A stretch of 64,000 bases of DNA from Gavia stellata (taxonomy: Eukaryota > Chordata > Aves > Gaviiformes > Gaviidae): positions 78,650,135-78,714,134 of the forward strand of contig NC_082595.1 of NCBI RefSeq assembly GCF_030936135.1, given 5' to 3'. This document shows positions 1 through 15,300 of the stretch, one piece after another. The notes beneath the pieces were generated by a model. It saw nothing but the letters and a program-made list of their open reading frames with translations, made no database searches and had not been told where the DNA came from. Positions within the stretch are counted from its first letter, which is position 1. Each line of letters starts with the position of its first letter. A program made the position numbers and the translations under genes.

Positions 1-129
1 TAACTTTTTTCTTACCTGTTGTTTTCTTACCCATAAATTTCTGAGATTATTAGTAAAAACTGCTTATCAGTTGTTCTTATTTTGTTAGGTTCTGTTAAAA
101 CAAAAATTTTTCATTTACTCTCGTTTCAG

Positions 130-326
130 TCCCTGCATGCTGCTCAGCCCGTTACAATCTAGCACTACTGGCCTTCTTTGGGTTCTTCCTCCTGTACGCA
201 TTACGTGTCAACCTAAGCGTTGCTCTGGTGGATATGGTAGAACCTAACACAAGCTTAGCAAAGAATACGTCTTCCAATGTGTGTCCAGAGCATTCCTCCA
301 CCATAAATGTTCCTCGCAACACAACG
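130..326 (+). CDS. SLC17A5: SLC17A5 exon 2
   Basis: It begins after the acceptor tcgtttcag with two bases completing a codon from exon 1, and ends before the donor gtgagg in phase 0. It encodes [10 protein letters not shown], then TM1 ([15 protein letters not shown]) and the first luminal loop. The loop carries three sequons (NTS, NTS, NTT), consistent with a heavily glycosylated lysosomal loop. Confidence 0.96.
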
Positions 327-3300
327 GTGAGGTCTCAAACATATTGTCCTGTAATGTGGCATGTAAAAGTCTTTTTAATAGAAGTCTGTGATCGATGACT
401 CTTGCTTAGGTGGCAAGAGAACAGGCTGCTCTTTACCAGATGGCCTTTCAGGGGTTCTTTTAAAGCTGTTCTGAAAAATAAGTCTTAAATGACTAGCTAA
501 TTTAGAAGCACTGTGCTCAGGGTCAGGTTTTTTTTACGTACATCCTTTCTGTGCTATTCTTTACAAATTGGCTAATCTGACCTTGTAGATCTATTATGAC
601 TCACTGTTTTATATGCCAGTGATCAACTGTTACTGTTACATCTGCGTCAGAGCTCACATCACTGTCCATATTTGCTTGTTCTTCATACAGTCTCAAAGAC
701 ACAAAATTTCATTACAAATTAACATGTAATATTTTTCTCCTCACTTCTTTGATCTCTTTCCCAGATTATGATTCTTGTCTTTATATCCTATCTCTGACTT
801 GCCATCCAGTAATCCTTAAAATCACATTTCTTAACTGAACAGAACTGTTGGATATGAAAAAATGCTTTAAAAAAACCCAAACCAAAACAACTTTGTGAAT
901 GTGGACTTGCATAGATCTCACCTCATAACTGAAGTTTATTACTGAGCACTCTTGCTGTCTTCCTGCCTTCATTTTGTTTGCTTGTTTAGAAGTCATTTAT
1001 TATTTATTACAAGCAAATTATAACTGCAAACTTTATGGGAAGAAGATTCTGTCTCATCACTTCTGTGAAATGTATGCTGCTTATTTAGATGGTCATAAAT
1101 TGGGCTTTTGGAAGTGATCCCAGACTTCAAAATCACTTTATTGGGCAACAGTTCATGACTTCTTGCTGACTTCCTTTATAGCTTCAGGCTCCTTATCTCA
1201 ATCATCTTTGCTTTTATTACTTTGTCCACTAAACTCATCTTCCCTCTGTGTGCTTATCCCATTCTTCCACCTACCCTTGTGAGTCCTGTCCTTGGCTGGT
1301 CTCTTTCTTTATATTAAATTTAAGCATCTGCATCTCCTTGTTTGCTTTTCTGTCCATAAATTTTCCGCAGGAAAAGCCATTTTCTAGAGCATGACAGAAT
1401 GTCCACACTGTGATACAGAAGTGGGATTCACACTCATGCAGACTACGTAGTCTGTACCTCTGTCACCTAACCCAAGTTGCTTACAACTCAAAAAGGGATA
1501 ACTGTCCGAGCACTTACATTTCACATTGTGATGATTTTCATACTTCGGCTAGATATATCTGGAATCACTGTGCTAAAAGCTAATTCAGGTAGTTTACAAC
1601 TTAGATTGCAGTATAGGTGTGTGTAGAGGAGGGAGACCCTAGGGAGGAGGCCATGAAAAGTTTGTAATTTAGGTGTAAAGGACTAAATGATGGATCAAAG
1701 TTATATAAAATATGGTCAGAGAAACTGCTATTTTGAACTTATTGCATTTTGGGTCTTTTTTCTCTTTTTAGGGGGAAAAGTATTCTTGGGACGCTGATAC
1801 TCAGGGATGGATCCTTGGTTCTTTTTTTTATGGCTATATCATTACTCAGATTCCAGGAGGTTATCTTGCAAGCAAAATTGGAGGGAAGCTGTTACTGGGG
1901 TTTGGCATCTTTGGTACCTCTGTATTCACCTTGCTTACTCCCTTAGCTGCAAATTTGGGAGTTGGCTACCTCATAGCTGTCAGAGCCTTGGAAGGACTGG
2001 GAGAGGTAATCCTTTTTCTCTGTGTAACTTGAAAATTTATCTGAATAAATTATTAATAAATTGTAGTGATTAGACCCTGTGGGTGTCGGTATGCTGGAGT
2101 AGTATATGGGTTGTTTCATTCTGAGTAGCTTAGTTTTAATTTTTTTGAATAATTAAAAAGTTTACCCTGTATTTTAGCCTAAGCTTTTTGAATGAGGAAA
2201 AGGTTTTATTTGTAAGGACACTTGAGACAAAACTAGAATTATCCCACCTCATTTGTCAGAAACAAGGAGCTCAGAACAGTATTGTTTGTATTCTTGCAGC
2301 TTTTCCAGTACATACAGAATCAAAAGCAGGATAAATTAATTCTGCCTACTTACTCTTATGCCTTGCACATAAACCCCACTTTTTTTAAAGTGTTTTCTTG
2401 CTAAACAAGAAACTAACAGATTATGCTACTGCTTTTTAATGAAATACACTTTGAAACATGCAAAGTTGAAGGGAGTTCTAAAATTGTTGCATTTCAATAG
2501 AATGAAATGTTGTTTTCTAGGGTGTCACCTTCCCAGCTATGCATTCAATGTGGTCATCTTGGGCTCCTCCACTGGAACGCAGCAAGCTCCTTAGTATTTC
2601 ATATGCAGGTGAGAAATTCCCACGCTGATAATGGGATTATACATTTTTACTGCAGTAACGGGGAGGATTGACTTAAATCAAAGGGATTTATATTATAAAT
2701 TTTAATCAGCATTTAATCTGGAAAGCATAGCATTGAATTAAATCTTGCTTTGCGTTCATTATCTTCATTTATTCATGGCTCTTATAACCCTGAGAAAAGG
2801 TATTGATCTGCAACTAAGTATAAACTTTAGACTAACTTTGGTATAAAGTGGTGCAAATAGTTACTGCGAAGCTGATTAATAGAAGACACGGTAAATAAAG
2901 GAGACTTAGGAACAAAAAAGCTGGGGCAGAATGACAGGATAGAGGTGTTTGGTTGGTTGGGTTTTTTGCGTTTTTTAAAGTGTTTTTGGAAGAACTCAAG
3001 GAAGAAAATGTCCAAGGTCCCAAGTATTGCTGCAAGAGCTCCTTGTCAGAGTCCAATACTCCCTGACCAGATTCTTTTAAATATTCTATGTGTGGAAGTT
3101 ATAATGTTTGATATCAAATTTACTTATTTGAAGATATTTGATGTTACACAGGATTTTTGATTTAGCAGAGTGATACAAAATATACTGAAAGCACAGTACA
3201 AATGTAAGTTAATGCTTAGCAAAATATAGCAATTGCAATGCACATTTGCATTACTGGTCTCTAGTATGCTCACCATCATAAAGCTGGGAAGGAATATGTG

Positions 3301-6300
3301 AGTTAAGGCAGCTGAAGGCTGCTGTTCTTTTAGAATTTCTGTTGTTAGTTGTTTAGTTTTTATACTTTATGTTGGGCTGAGCCACGTATTCACTCCCCTC
3401 ATGCTGGTCTGGCTAACTCAGGGCTACAGTCATGCTTTTAATGAACTCATTAAAAGTTCATTAGAGAGAATGAAAGGGAAAAACATTTACATCACCAGCT
3501 GATCCACTCAACAGTTGATATAGTGAGCTGATCCACTCAACTGACATAGCTGTTTGTCTAAAACAAAGGACACCCTCTGGTCCCCTTTGTGTTGAGATAA
3601 AGTCAGCTTTCTTTGCAACAGCTGTGGTCAGTCACACCCTGTATTATTCCCTGAGCTTCATGGACGCATTGAGCTTGCCCATCTCCACTGAGCCTTTGTC
3701 TGTTTTAGGGGTTTATTGACCAGTCACATTGCTCGATGCAGTATTTGTGGGGCAGGTGAAAAATGTAGCTTTCTAAATTTACTAGTCAAAATTGATATTT
3801 TTTTCTTTGAGGATGACAAATTTTGCATTCACTTAATGAAGTAGTGGTTTATTTTACTCACTCTTGTTAGTATTAATTCTGTTACAGCTTTCTTACTCGA
3901 CCTGGGCATCATCAAGAAGACAGGGCTATGCTGCATAAATTGCAGCTACAGTTTCTCAAGCAGCTAAGCCAGTCTAGTGGCTCACTTGTGCCAACAGGAA
4001 TGAAGCCTTAACCCTTTCTTCCTCACATTTCCTCACTTCCCTCCTAGCCAAGTGTCTCATTCCTTCCTATGTGCTATTTCAGGCACTCATCAGACCCTCC
4101 CATGAGACACTTTAACTCACCTAATGCAGCAGAAAGCTTTTTCTCTTTTTTTTGTATCTGTTTTCTGCCATAATAGTGAATTAAATCTCGTTTAAAAGTA
4201 GTCTTTGTGTGAGAGCCAGCACACAAGTTAAGCAGAGAGCACAGAGTTGGGATTGACCTACTGCATTTAACAATTGGGAGCTTTTAAACTGTCCTTTTGT
4301 ATCTTGTGAAACTATATGCTAGTGTACTAGTGAGAAGAGGCTGTGGCCTTGAACTGCCAATTGTTAGCAGTCATGCATGGATAAGGCATCTTGTGTAAAC
4401 TTAGCAGAGTGTTTCCTTTTCCCCACATTTTTGTGGTTGGCAGTCATGTGATCTGTGGTTTATTTAATCATGATCATGTTGATTTCTAAGAGAACATATG
4501 ATTGAGGTTATATGTAGTTGTTATTTAGATTTATATTTTGCATGGAGTATGTGGTTTTGTTGTTCATGGTTGAAGCTTTCTGCCTCAAATAAAAAATATT
4601 GTTTCCATGAAGACGGAATATAGGCAGCCAGCATATCAACGTAATATACTGTTTTGAGTTGAGATTAGGTTTGGAGAAATGATCGTATAACTAACATTGA
4701 GAGACAAGGTCTACTACTTATCACCAGCAGAGTTCCTAAGTATGTAAATAGTATAGGTTGGGTTTTTAGTTTAGATTTGGGGCGTTGGGGAGCCTGCAAA
4801 ATTTATATTTGCAAAATGTATATTGAATTATAAATTCAAGAATAGTTCTTTCCTGCTTTTGGCTTGTATCTGAACTGGAATCTGTTCATCTTTCCTTTCT
4901 TCCTTACCTGATCCTACACCCTATTGAATTCAGGGACCATGGGATTTGAACCTGCTGGTTATATGGATGCCTTCTGGCTCTTGTTTCTAGCATTCCTGTT
5001 TCTGTGGAGCTAGTAGGAGTTATGAGAAATGCAAATCAAGTCAGAATATTCCACCCCCCCCACAAGTCCTTAATTGTACTGTGTTCAGCTCTCTCTTGTT
5101 TTACAGCAATGGGAGTTGACTGATTTGCATTGTTTTGGATGTACTAGAGCCATCACTTTATTGGAGATGCATGTGCCAAGAATGCCTGCCTTTTACTGCT
5201 TTTTCCTTGTAATTTTGGGTGCTTAGGGATTTCTGACTCTGTTTACCTGGAGCTGCCAAAGCAGTTTATTGTGCCTGTGTTTCTTTAAGGTGAAATGGCA
5301 GCCCTCTAGTGGTGGTGACAAACCTTTTCTGCATGATTTATTACAGAAGAATAAAATAACTGAAATGCCGCTTAGTTTAACAGGTCTATAGGAGATCTAA
5401 TTATTGGTTTTCCACTTTGTCTTGCTTTCTTCCGATAGGTGCACAGCTGGGAACTGTTGTCTCTCTGCCACTATCTGGTTTAATTTGCTACTATATGAAC
5501 TGGGTTTATGTGTTCTACATATTTGGTAAGTGATTTTTTAAATTATTAAAACTACATTCCATATTCTGCTTGAAAAGCATAGTATATTATGAAACTTATT
5601 TTAAGCTTTAAAAATGTGTTTGACATGTAGCATTGCTATGTTATTCCTCCTGGGAAATTAGAGACATTTAAAGCTAAGTAGATTCCTGTGTGTGGCTATG
5701 TAAGCCTTGCTTCCAATGAGCAAAGCTGTCTCTGAGTTGGACAAAAGCTGGTACAAGTCAAATGCTCTTAACTCTCCTGCCACTTGGAAACAACAGGCTG
5801 AAATTTCTTATTTGAAGTGTGAAATTGAGTTAATAACTTTAATCCCAGGAACAAACTTCTACTGTGAATGAAAGAACATGTGAAAAGTTACCGCTGCTTT
5901 AAGTGGAAACTGTGTGGAAAACCTCTCTAGCAGTCACAGGAACCCTGAAGGAATGCCCAAATGCGAGGCATAGCATGTTTACTGTGAGTTATGTTCTAGA
6001 AGAAGCTCAAACACAGAAAATATTTTCTAACAGCATGTCATAGATCTAACCGATGCTTTTCATAGGTCTATTTACATGTCTAAGCCATTACGTGTTCTGC
6101 ATGGGGTAGGGAGAATCGGAATAAAAGGCAAGGGTTACACTTTCCTCAACAAAACCACCTTCAATTTTTGTATAAATAAAAAGGGTTCAAAACAAAGAAT
6201 TGGACCAAATGAAATAAGTCGCAATGTTATAGTTATATAAAAGTACAGCTGATTTGTACTGACTATTGAAAAGTTACCTTTTTCAAATGACAGTTCTGGC

Positions 6301-9300
6301 GTTTGGCTTAAAAAAGAAAAAGAGGATTGGTACATCAGTTAAGCTGTATGTAGTGATATTCTGTGTATATGCACAAAGTATTTTTTGTGATTAAACTTAA
6401 TGTGAATTTTTGTTTCCTCTGGGTGAGCCATATCCTTTGTGGCTGTTCCATGTGACTGATAAAAATACAATATGTATGTGTAGGCAACTTTCTTGCTGTA
6501 TGAGGCACTTCCAAGAGGAAGAAAAAAAAATAACCCACCACAAAAAACCACTTTCCTGCTTAGTCTTCTTTATTACCTCTAAACGTGCACTGTTAAGCCA
6601 CTTTGGGGAACTCTGTTTGTAAGTAGATAGAAAAATAATGTTCATTAAAATTATACTGGAGTATTTGGAAAAACTTCTAACTAAATCATCTGAGAGTGTT
6701 AGTCACTCAATATAATTGCTTATGTTTTTATTTCTGTCCCTTTACTCATCTTTTCCCAACCATAGGTGCACTTGGCGTATTATGGTTCTTCTTCTGGATG
6801 TGGTTGGTTAGCGATACACCAGAAACTCACAGGAGCATTTCACATGCTGAAAGAGAATATATACTCTCTTCTCTAAAAGATCAGGTACAACACTTTGGTA
6901 TAGTCATGCTTAAGTAAGAACATAAAGCACAAATATTGTCATTAGCATCATGCTATGTTGATGTCTAGAAAAACATCCTTAATCTGAGACAGAAGCAGAA
7001 TTTGTCAAACAAAAAATTAAAAATTCAGTGCAGTTGTATAAGAGAGAAACAACCGGTAATCAAACAAAGCATTTGTAATAATGCCTTTTGTCACAGACGT
7101 TGTTGCGGTGCTTTTTAAATAAAAAGCTCAAGTCTATCACTCTTTAAACTAGATCCAGACCTGTATAATGTCTTTAAGCTTTGCAATACAACATTTTACA
7201 ACTTTTTTCAATGTGTCTTCTAAAGTAAGGATGAGACTACTGTTTGTGGAGAAAACATAAAAATGCTGATGAGCCAGTTCCTAAAGTGTGCATAAGAGTT
7301 TGTTCCTGTGACTGGGGTCATGTATTTACAACCTGTGAAGCTGGCTGAGAGACCGAAGTTAATATCTGGGATTGAGTAGGAAAGATTCAGCTAAATAAAC
7401 ACTTGAGGGGTGACTTTAAATATTTAATCGTTTATAGTAAAAGCAGGAGGCAACAAATCTCAACAAAGGCAGGCATACTTTTTGAAATTCTGATTACAAA
7501 ACATAATAGTAATTGGTTTACTTCGCAAAAGTAAACAACAGAGTAATAACATACATTAGTATGCCTTCAGTGACAGCTGAACATAGTAATTCAGTCACTG
7601 CTGATGACTTGCATCTATCGACTGAGACTCATTTTGTGCCCTTCAGAATGAATAAACAGCATAGATTTAGGTAGGATCAAAACACTGTATTTAGTAAGTG
7701 TTCATGTCGATGTCCTGATCACTCTTTCTCTTCCCTTTTTCTCTGCGTCTGGCTTGCTAGCTTTCTACACAGAAATCTGTTCCCTGGAGACCTATGCTGG
7801 AGTCCCTTCCACTCTGGGCTATTGTTGTGGCACACTTCTCTTATAATTGGACTTTCTATACACTTCTTACGCTCTTGCCCACATACATGAAGGAGATCCT
7901 GCGGTTTGATGCACAGGAGGTGAGATAAATAAAAATATAGTCACTTTCTTCTGAATTAAAGAAGTGAGATAACAGAGATCTTCCCTGCTGTTTAGAATAG
8001 AGGAACCCATTTAAGAACCTTGGAATGTAAATATATAGCTGCGAAATAGTAAAATAAATCACTACAATTAAGCGGATGCATCAAAAATGTTGCCTGCCTT
8101 GTAATTCCTGCTTTTTTTCAGGACTTACTTGACATTTAGCTTAATGCTAGCTTTTGAGCTCATTTTTCTGGTTGAAGATTCATGTTACCCATTTTTAACT
8201 GCTTTGATTTAAAACAATAACTATAAAAATATTTTTCTGTGTTATATGGTTGGTAAGATTGCTTCAGATTTTATAGCTTGTCTTATGGCTTCTGAAATAC
8301 TATCTACTTCTTTGCTCACTCATAAAGGAGAGTTTTCCAGTTAAAAAAGAAAAATAAAACTAAGGAAATCATTGGACAAGTGGCATTTTAAGCTGGGGGG
8401 GGGGAAGGGAGGGGGGAAGCTTCAGTCTGATTGGATCACTTCCCAAATTGTCACTTTCTTTCCTTTCTTCAATGAGCAGCAGAGGTAAAATAACTTTTTT
8501 TAGTAAGGTAAATAGGATGAAACAAAACCATAGACTTAAGGTTCAGAAATAGTGCTTTTCAAGGAAATGTTTAAAAATTAAATTATTTATCAGGGAAATA
8601 TTATGGGGTCAGAACATTCTTATTTATAGAAATTACTTGACTGTACTGGCCTTTCTTTAATGAGAAAGTTTTGGTGATAGCATAGTTTACCTGGAGAAGC
8701 TGGTACAGCTCAAGTAGAAAGGTGCTCAGAAATTTCAAGTAGTTCAGCATAGTCTTTTCCTGGTTTAACACATGAGACTGGTTTAGACCAAACTGAAGAT
8801 GCACGTCATGCAAGAAAGAGGTGATGCCAGCAATCTTGGGAGGAAAGATGGGGAATCTCAGTGTTAGAAGAGAAGATTGCAGTAGGGCAAGCTGCAAAAT
8901 GGCTGGAAAAAAATAGCTGAAGTTGCTGGTTGGGTTCCTTATTATACCTCTTGAGGGAATACCTGCATAAACATCTATGAAAGTCATTTGCTACCACAGC
9001 CCTCAATTGCATGTGTTTTGTAAAATGCCATTGCATTAAATGCTAACAGGTTCCACTGTGAAGTGGTTTCCTATGTCTCTGGGTTATGTTTCTTCTTTTT
9101 GGAGTGACTTAGAGTACTGACTGTTGTGAACATTTAAAAAGAAATAAAAGAGCTTGTGTAATAGTGTTGGACTAACTTGGTTGCCACACATTTAGATGGA
9201 AATTGCATTGCTGTTTAAAATATTATACACTTGCTACTGTATAGTCCACCAGTTTCCATCTATAATAAAGGGATTGGTTAAAAATAATCCTGTGTCTTTG

Positions 9301-12300
9301 AACAGTGCTTCAAAAGAAGTTGGGTTTTTTTATTATTGAGACTATCTTCTATTTTTCAAAATTTTACTTACTGCTTTTGAAAGCTGAGCATTGAAACCCA
9401 ACAGGCAGCATGTTTGAGTGCTGATAGAGTAGATTTCAGGTGGGGATGTGTTTCTGGTCTCATTTAAAATTAAATTTCCTAGGGATGCTTTTGCTTCTTC
9501 TTTGACAGATACACATTTTTATAATAGTGTATAAATGTTTAGAGTATTTCTATCCAACAGCTATCCAAATAACCTACTCTGTGATTAAAAAGAGGTAAAT
9601 TATAACTCTGCTATCAGTAATTATCCGTAATTGTACGGAAAGGCTGTAAACTTGTGCAGCTTCGTAGTACCTTTTGTTTTCCCTCATCAGAAAAACATGC
9701 AGCATCAGGCAGAAGTCTCTCAACAGCTCTTGTTTAAATTAATGGGAGTTAACAGGTGACTTCAGTGTAAGTAATGTCAGGTCCTGAATAATAGCTTTGC
9801 TTTGGGATCATAGGATGTCCAGCCTGGATCTGATGAAGGTCCTAGTTCTGTACCTTGTCTGATTACAGCCAGCATCATATGTTTCAGCAGATAGATATGG
9901 GATAATGTAATGTTGAAGAGTTATAGTAGTACAAAACCCTGAGATTCCATACAGCTTTCAAAATTCTGAATAATATTTACAGCTTCCACTTACTTTAGTA
10001 ACTCACTCGATAGCCTGTCCTACTTGAAAGTGGTGTTTCTGGAATCTTGTATGAGTTTTTGGTCTGGCTGCATTGGTAGTTACGTATTAAGTCATGCAAT
10101 GGAGAATTTACACACTGGTAACTTTAAAATGCTTTGCTTTTTCTATTCCTAGGTTTCTGTCTTACAGTAATACCAACAATAGTTATGTGGATGGATGGTT
10201 TTGACACCTCTGGTTCAGTCTCTGTTAATGCACCAGCACAAGTGATTTTTCAGCATATTGAAATGTCATTTCAGTGTTTTAACTGTCTTTTTTTATCTCC
10301 TTAACAGAATGGGTTTTTATCTGCCCTACCTTATTTTGGCTGCTGGTTATGTATAATTCTGTCTGGGCAAACTGCTGATTATTTACGGGAAAAACAGAAT
10401 TTGTCCACTGTTTGTGTTCGCAAATGTTTTACCCTAATAGGTAGGTGCAAGTATCATCTCTGTTTGGAACATATCATAGTATCAATCTGGGAAAAATGAA
10501 GGGTTTGGGAGAGTAGTGTGACATTCTGCTGTGAGATTAGGCAGGATTGTACATGGATTGAGAGGAGCAGCTTTATTTGTACATTAATTTATCAAGAGTA
10601 AATCCTATCTTTTTCCATAAAAAAGTAGGCCTATTGGATAAGAGAATGATAGGAGATTGCCAAAAGCTTTGTTTAGGTCAAGATACATAATTCTTACAAG
10701 CAAACTGATTAAATAAATGGTCAGGTAGAATCACCATTAAAGTGGTGATAATTGCTTGACAGAATGATACCTTGTGAATGGTTTTCTCAAACTGAGTGGG
10801 ATATTGTTCTGCATGAGCCTATTCCCAGCCCTGTGTTGTTCAGTGTTTTGTTTATTTAAGACTTAGGTAACTCAGTAGGAGTACACTTGCAAAATTTACA
10901 GTTGCTACCAGGGTAGGAAGACCAAATAGAATCCAAAATGGTTTTGACTAATTGGGAGGAGAGATGATCTGAAATCACCAAGAGATCAGCAAGATCAGGT
11001 TTTCAATGAATACAGGTAAAAGGCTGTATTTAGGAAGGAGAAGTTGATGGCTGATTAAAAGAGGGGGCATGGGAAAGAAGGCGGGGAAAAAAAGAGAATA
11101 GGCACAGGATCCACACAGGTTGCAGCCTGCTTGATGTATGCCCGTCCTTGCTCCCTTCTCAATTCTGCTGATTCAATTTCTTTCTTTAAAGCAGCTCTTA
11201 TAATAAACTCTCAAGATTTTTTTTTTATTATTTTTTTATTTTAAGCCTACACCATTTTGGTGATGCTGTTTACTGCAGGGCCTCCCACTCAAGTATGTAC
11301 AACTGAGGGGGAAACATGCTGTTGTGTTAGGAAAAGCAAGGCAGTTAGGTTGGCTTCATCAACAAAAAAATGTACTTGGAGCTGTTTACAGAGATCTTGA
11401 TGGGGTCATGTAAATGGGTTCTGGTACTGGGAAATGGGTACCAAAGCTGACTGCAGACAGGAAGCAGCATGCACTAGCTCATGATGGCTGCTAAGCTGTT
11501 TCCAGCGCCTGATGTAGCATCTCTAAAGCTAGCCTGGATTCTCTAAATTGTACAGCAGGCTCCAGTATAGATATAGACATTCAGATCTTGTAAACGTGAA
11601 ATTAAACTCATTCTAGAAGGTGCCTGCAGGAGAAATATGAATATATATACACATATATATATATATACACACACACACGTATGTATGTATTTGTATGAAC
11701 CCTTCCAACCCTACTTTATTATGAACTGCAGAAGTCAGTGTTTGTTCCTGAAAACTGGAGAGTTAAATGGGGATAATTTCTTTGCAGTGCACTGTTCACC
11801 TACCAGTGTCAGTGCGGCTTCTATTATTTTTATAATAATAAATAAAATTAATTTGTGAAGTCACTTTCAGTATCTGTTGATTTTTCTTCATTTTTTATCT
11901 AGTTGAAGTTTGTTCTTTGCAGCTAGAGTGGGATTTTTCTGGTCTGGCTACATTTGCTGAGGCAGCAACAGGTTTGCAAACCCATCTGTTCTTCCTTACA
12001 GGCCCACTATAATGCATGTAGTGCAGTGCTGGATTTTGTACACTAGGTGGTGGTGGAAGTTGTATAGAAAATGTGTACACAGCTTAGAGCCTCTTAATGT
12101 CTCTCATGTTAGAAGTCCATTGACTCTAAGATTTCTGTCTTAAAGGAATGATTGGACCTGCAGTGTTTTTAGTAGCAGCTGGATTCATAGGCTGCAACTA
12201 TGCACTGGCTGTTGCGTTTGTGACCGTATCAACAACACTAGGAGGATTTTGTACATCTGGCTACAGCATCAACCATCTGGACATAGCACCTTCGTAAGTA

Positions 12301-15300
12301 TTTCTGAAGCTATTGTTAGTGAACGTGAGACATTTATGACCACTTTTCATGGTTTAGCCCCAGCCAGCAACTACACACCACAGAGCCGCTTGCTCACTCC
12401 CCCCTGGTGGGATGGAGGAGAGAACCGGAAGGGTAAAAGTGAGAAAACTCATGGGTTGAGGTGAAGACAGTTTAATAGGTAAAGTAAAAGCTGCATGCGC
12501 AAGCAAAGCAAAACGAGGAATTCATTCACTATTTCCTATTGGCAGGCAGGTGTTCAGCCATCTCCAGGAAAGCAGGGCTCCATCATGTGTAATGGTTACT
12601 TGGGAAGACAAATGCCATAACACCGAACGTCCCCCGCTTCCTTCTTCTTCCCCCAGCTTTATATGCTTGATCATGATGCCATATGGTATGAAATATCCCT
12701 TTGGTCAGTTGGGGTCAGTTGTCCCAGCTGTGTTGCCTCCCAATGCCTGTGTACCCCCAGCCTACTCGTTGGTGGGGCAGTGTGAGAAGCAGAAGAGGCC
12801 TTGATTCTGTGTAAGCACTGGTCAACAATAATGAAAACATCCCTGTATTATCAACGCTGTTTTCAGCACAAATCCAAAACATAGCCCCATACTAGCTACT
12901 ACGAAGAAAATTAACTCTATCCCAGCCAAAACCAGCACATTGGGGTTTTTTTTTGTATTGCTGGGGTGCCTGGGAGATTTAGCTATGGACCTTGTGCTCT
13001 ACAGACCTGGAATGTAAACACTGACATTGAGTCAGGTGTACAGTTTTAAGCACTGTATTTGCAAAAAGTGCAGGTTTGACAGAGGATATAATATGAACAA
13101 CAGTTTAGAATTATTACTGCAGGATCAAAAATGGAATTAATCATGTAATTCCTGTAATTATATTTATTAGATCTTTGTCCTATTTGATTCATGATCTTAA
13201 TAGGACAGTGTTTTTGAAAGAGCATAATACAATTAAGTGTTTCACTCTCTTAAACTTTTCCATCAGAGCTATCAACCTTCAGCATGAACAATATAATATT
13301 TAAGCACTGTGATACAGGCAAATTATTTCTATTTGAAAAACATTTTATATGCTGGTATCAAAATGTTGTTATGAGTAGGTGACCTGTTATCAGTAGGTGA
13401 CGAATCAGATATGTATAATTGCTCTTAAATTGCTAACTTATAAGAATGGAAAGTTAGACTTCAGGCTGTAATTTCTCCAATGTGTTACAAATTCAGAATC
13501 TGACAGATCCATCAGTTTACTGAAGAGCATGGATGTGTATGTATTCTTTTGAAAGTCAACATAAGCATTCTTTGCACTGGTAAAAGTCAAGTATTTTGCT
13601 TTGTCATTCATTTACCTGTTTGCAGTAGCATGTAGATATGAGCAAGGTCAAATGGCTTAATGACCAAAGAAGAGGGTGTTTCTGTACTAATGTGTAGAAT
13701 GAAGAGTTTAAGTGTAAGTGAAGAGGGGAAAAAACCATTTGTAGAAATGTTACCTAGAAAAAAATTCTTAAGATCTGGGCAACTTACATGGAAGACCTCG
13801 GGTCCAAACTGAAGATGGTATCCAGGCTTTGGCAATTGGAAGGATGGTGGTCTTGTCCACAATGATGGACAAGTTTTGATTTAACAGATGGAAATGAAAT
13901 AGTGGGAGCCCAATTAATCTTGACAGGTGAGATTAGGTAGCAAGCAACAGGGAAGGTGTCAGTGGCCAGCTATAAAGAGCTTGTACTATGAATGGGATAT
14001 GAAAGTAAGAATAGCTTCTGTGGTGCACTTTGTTTTAAGTCAAGTAGAATTACGACTTTAGAAGATGTAGTTAAAGCAGTGCATCTGGGGTATTATGGGG
14101 CCATTATACAACTTCTGTTTCAAGCTTAGCTTTGCAGAACTACAACAGTTAGTTTCCTAAAAATGTAAAATGTCGGCTAGGAGTTGGAGTTATGTATTTT
14201 ATGTCTCTGTGTTTAAAAATACAAAACTTAAGCATTAATGTCAAAAGGCATTACTACTGTAAGTAACTTAATGGCAGAACTTGGGTATCTGTGCAGTTTT
14301 GATTTGCCTCTTTTTCTCTGTGCATCACAGATTAGTCTTTCTCATTGTTGTAATATTACCCTGCACAGGACCTTTTCTTCATTCAGTGCACAGAATGGAT
14401 CCTGCTCTAGAAATGACTGAGCATTGTGTAGAAAGGGAGACTGGCATTCATTCCTAAACCCTCTACCTCATAGCTGTAGAGCACATAATGGCTGAGGCAG
14501 GACATTACAGAAAAAAGAAGGGTCATGTTTAAGGTAGCTGAACATTGCTCTTGGGAATTCAGTCCTTTCAGTGCTCTGTCACAGAGTTTGCATGGGGTAA
14601 GTCAGTTGCATCAGACTGCAGTGTAATTGTCTGTGAGGACCATGTTCACACCCTCTGGCTTTAAGAATCTGGACTCTTAAGAGTTCTTTAGTTATGAAGA
14701 GTGATGGGAACTTCTTGAGGCTGGTTCAGACTACCATAATATGTAAAGGGAGTCTGCAGAAGCTGAAGTCCAAACTTAAACATCTCAGCTGAGAAGCTAA
14801 TGTTGGATCCAGTGAGATTAATTGAGGCCTAGCTGATTTATTGCTTGTTTTCATATGTCTCTTCAAACTATTAAGTTCTGGTTTGCAAAAATTGTATTAC
14901 TCAGAGTGCGGACAGAAGTCAGTAGACCTGTGCTTTGAATGTATGAACATTGCTGCTAAATACTCTCAAAATGAGATCCTGAGGATCTCAAATCAAGCAT
15001 CCAGTAGGCACATATGTTCTTGGCCTACGTTTTCATTTCTTATCTATAGGATGGGTTTTACATTGTCATCTCTATCTCTGAAGAGTGTTGTGAAAATAAA
15101 CTAGTATCGTGAAGAGTTCTACTGGAAAGTGTTTGGGATGATTAAAATTCTACTTGCAACAGCTAATTGGCATGCAGAAAGTAAGGCTAAGGTCCATGCA
15201 TTGAGCAAGTGAAGTGAAAAAAATATTAAATGGTGCTTCTTAAGTGAGTACAATTCATCCTGTCCACTGAGTGCAACAGAGCTGTCACAGGAAAAAGGAA

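Larger units (their letters stand above)
12350..12939 (-). mobile_element. Solo LTR of an avian endogenous retrovirus
   Basis: A block of about 590 bp that I recognise as a common avian ERV LTR, lying antisense in SLC17A5 intron 9. On the - strand it starts TGTGCTGGTTTTGG and ends near GGGGCTAAACCA. It has a TATAAA box (12658-12663) and, about 185 bp further on, an ATTAAA poly(A) signal (12471-12476), the order expected of U3-R-U5. No second LTR, primer-binding site or internal coding region flanks it, so it is a solo LTR left by recombination. I could not find a clear target-site duplication, so the ends are uncertain by a few bases. The family name is not assigned. Confidence 0.85.

Noticed and set aside
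8601-8987. 128-codon antisense frame in SLC17A5 intron 7
   Set aside because: No recognisable domain; its length fits chance in AT-rich intron DNA.
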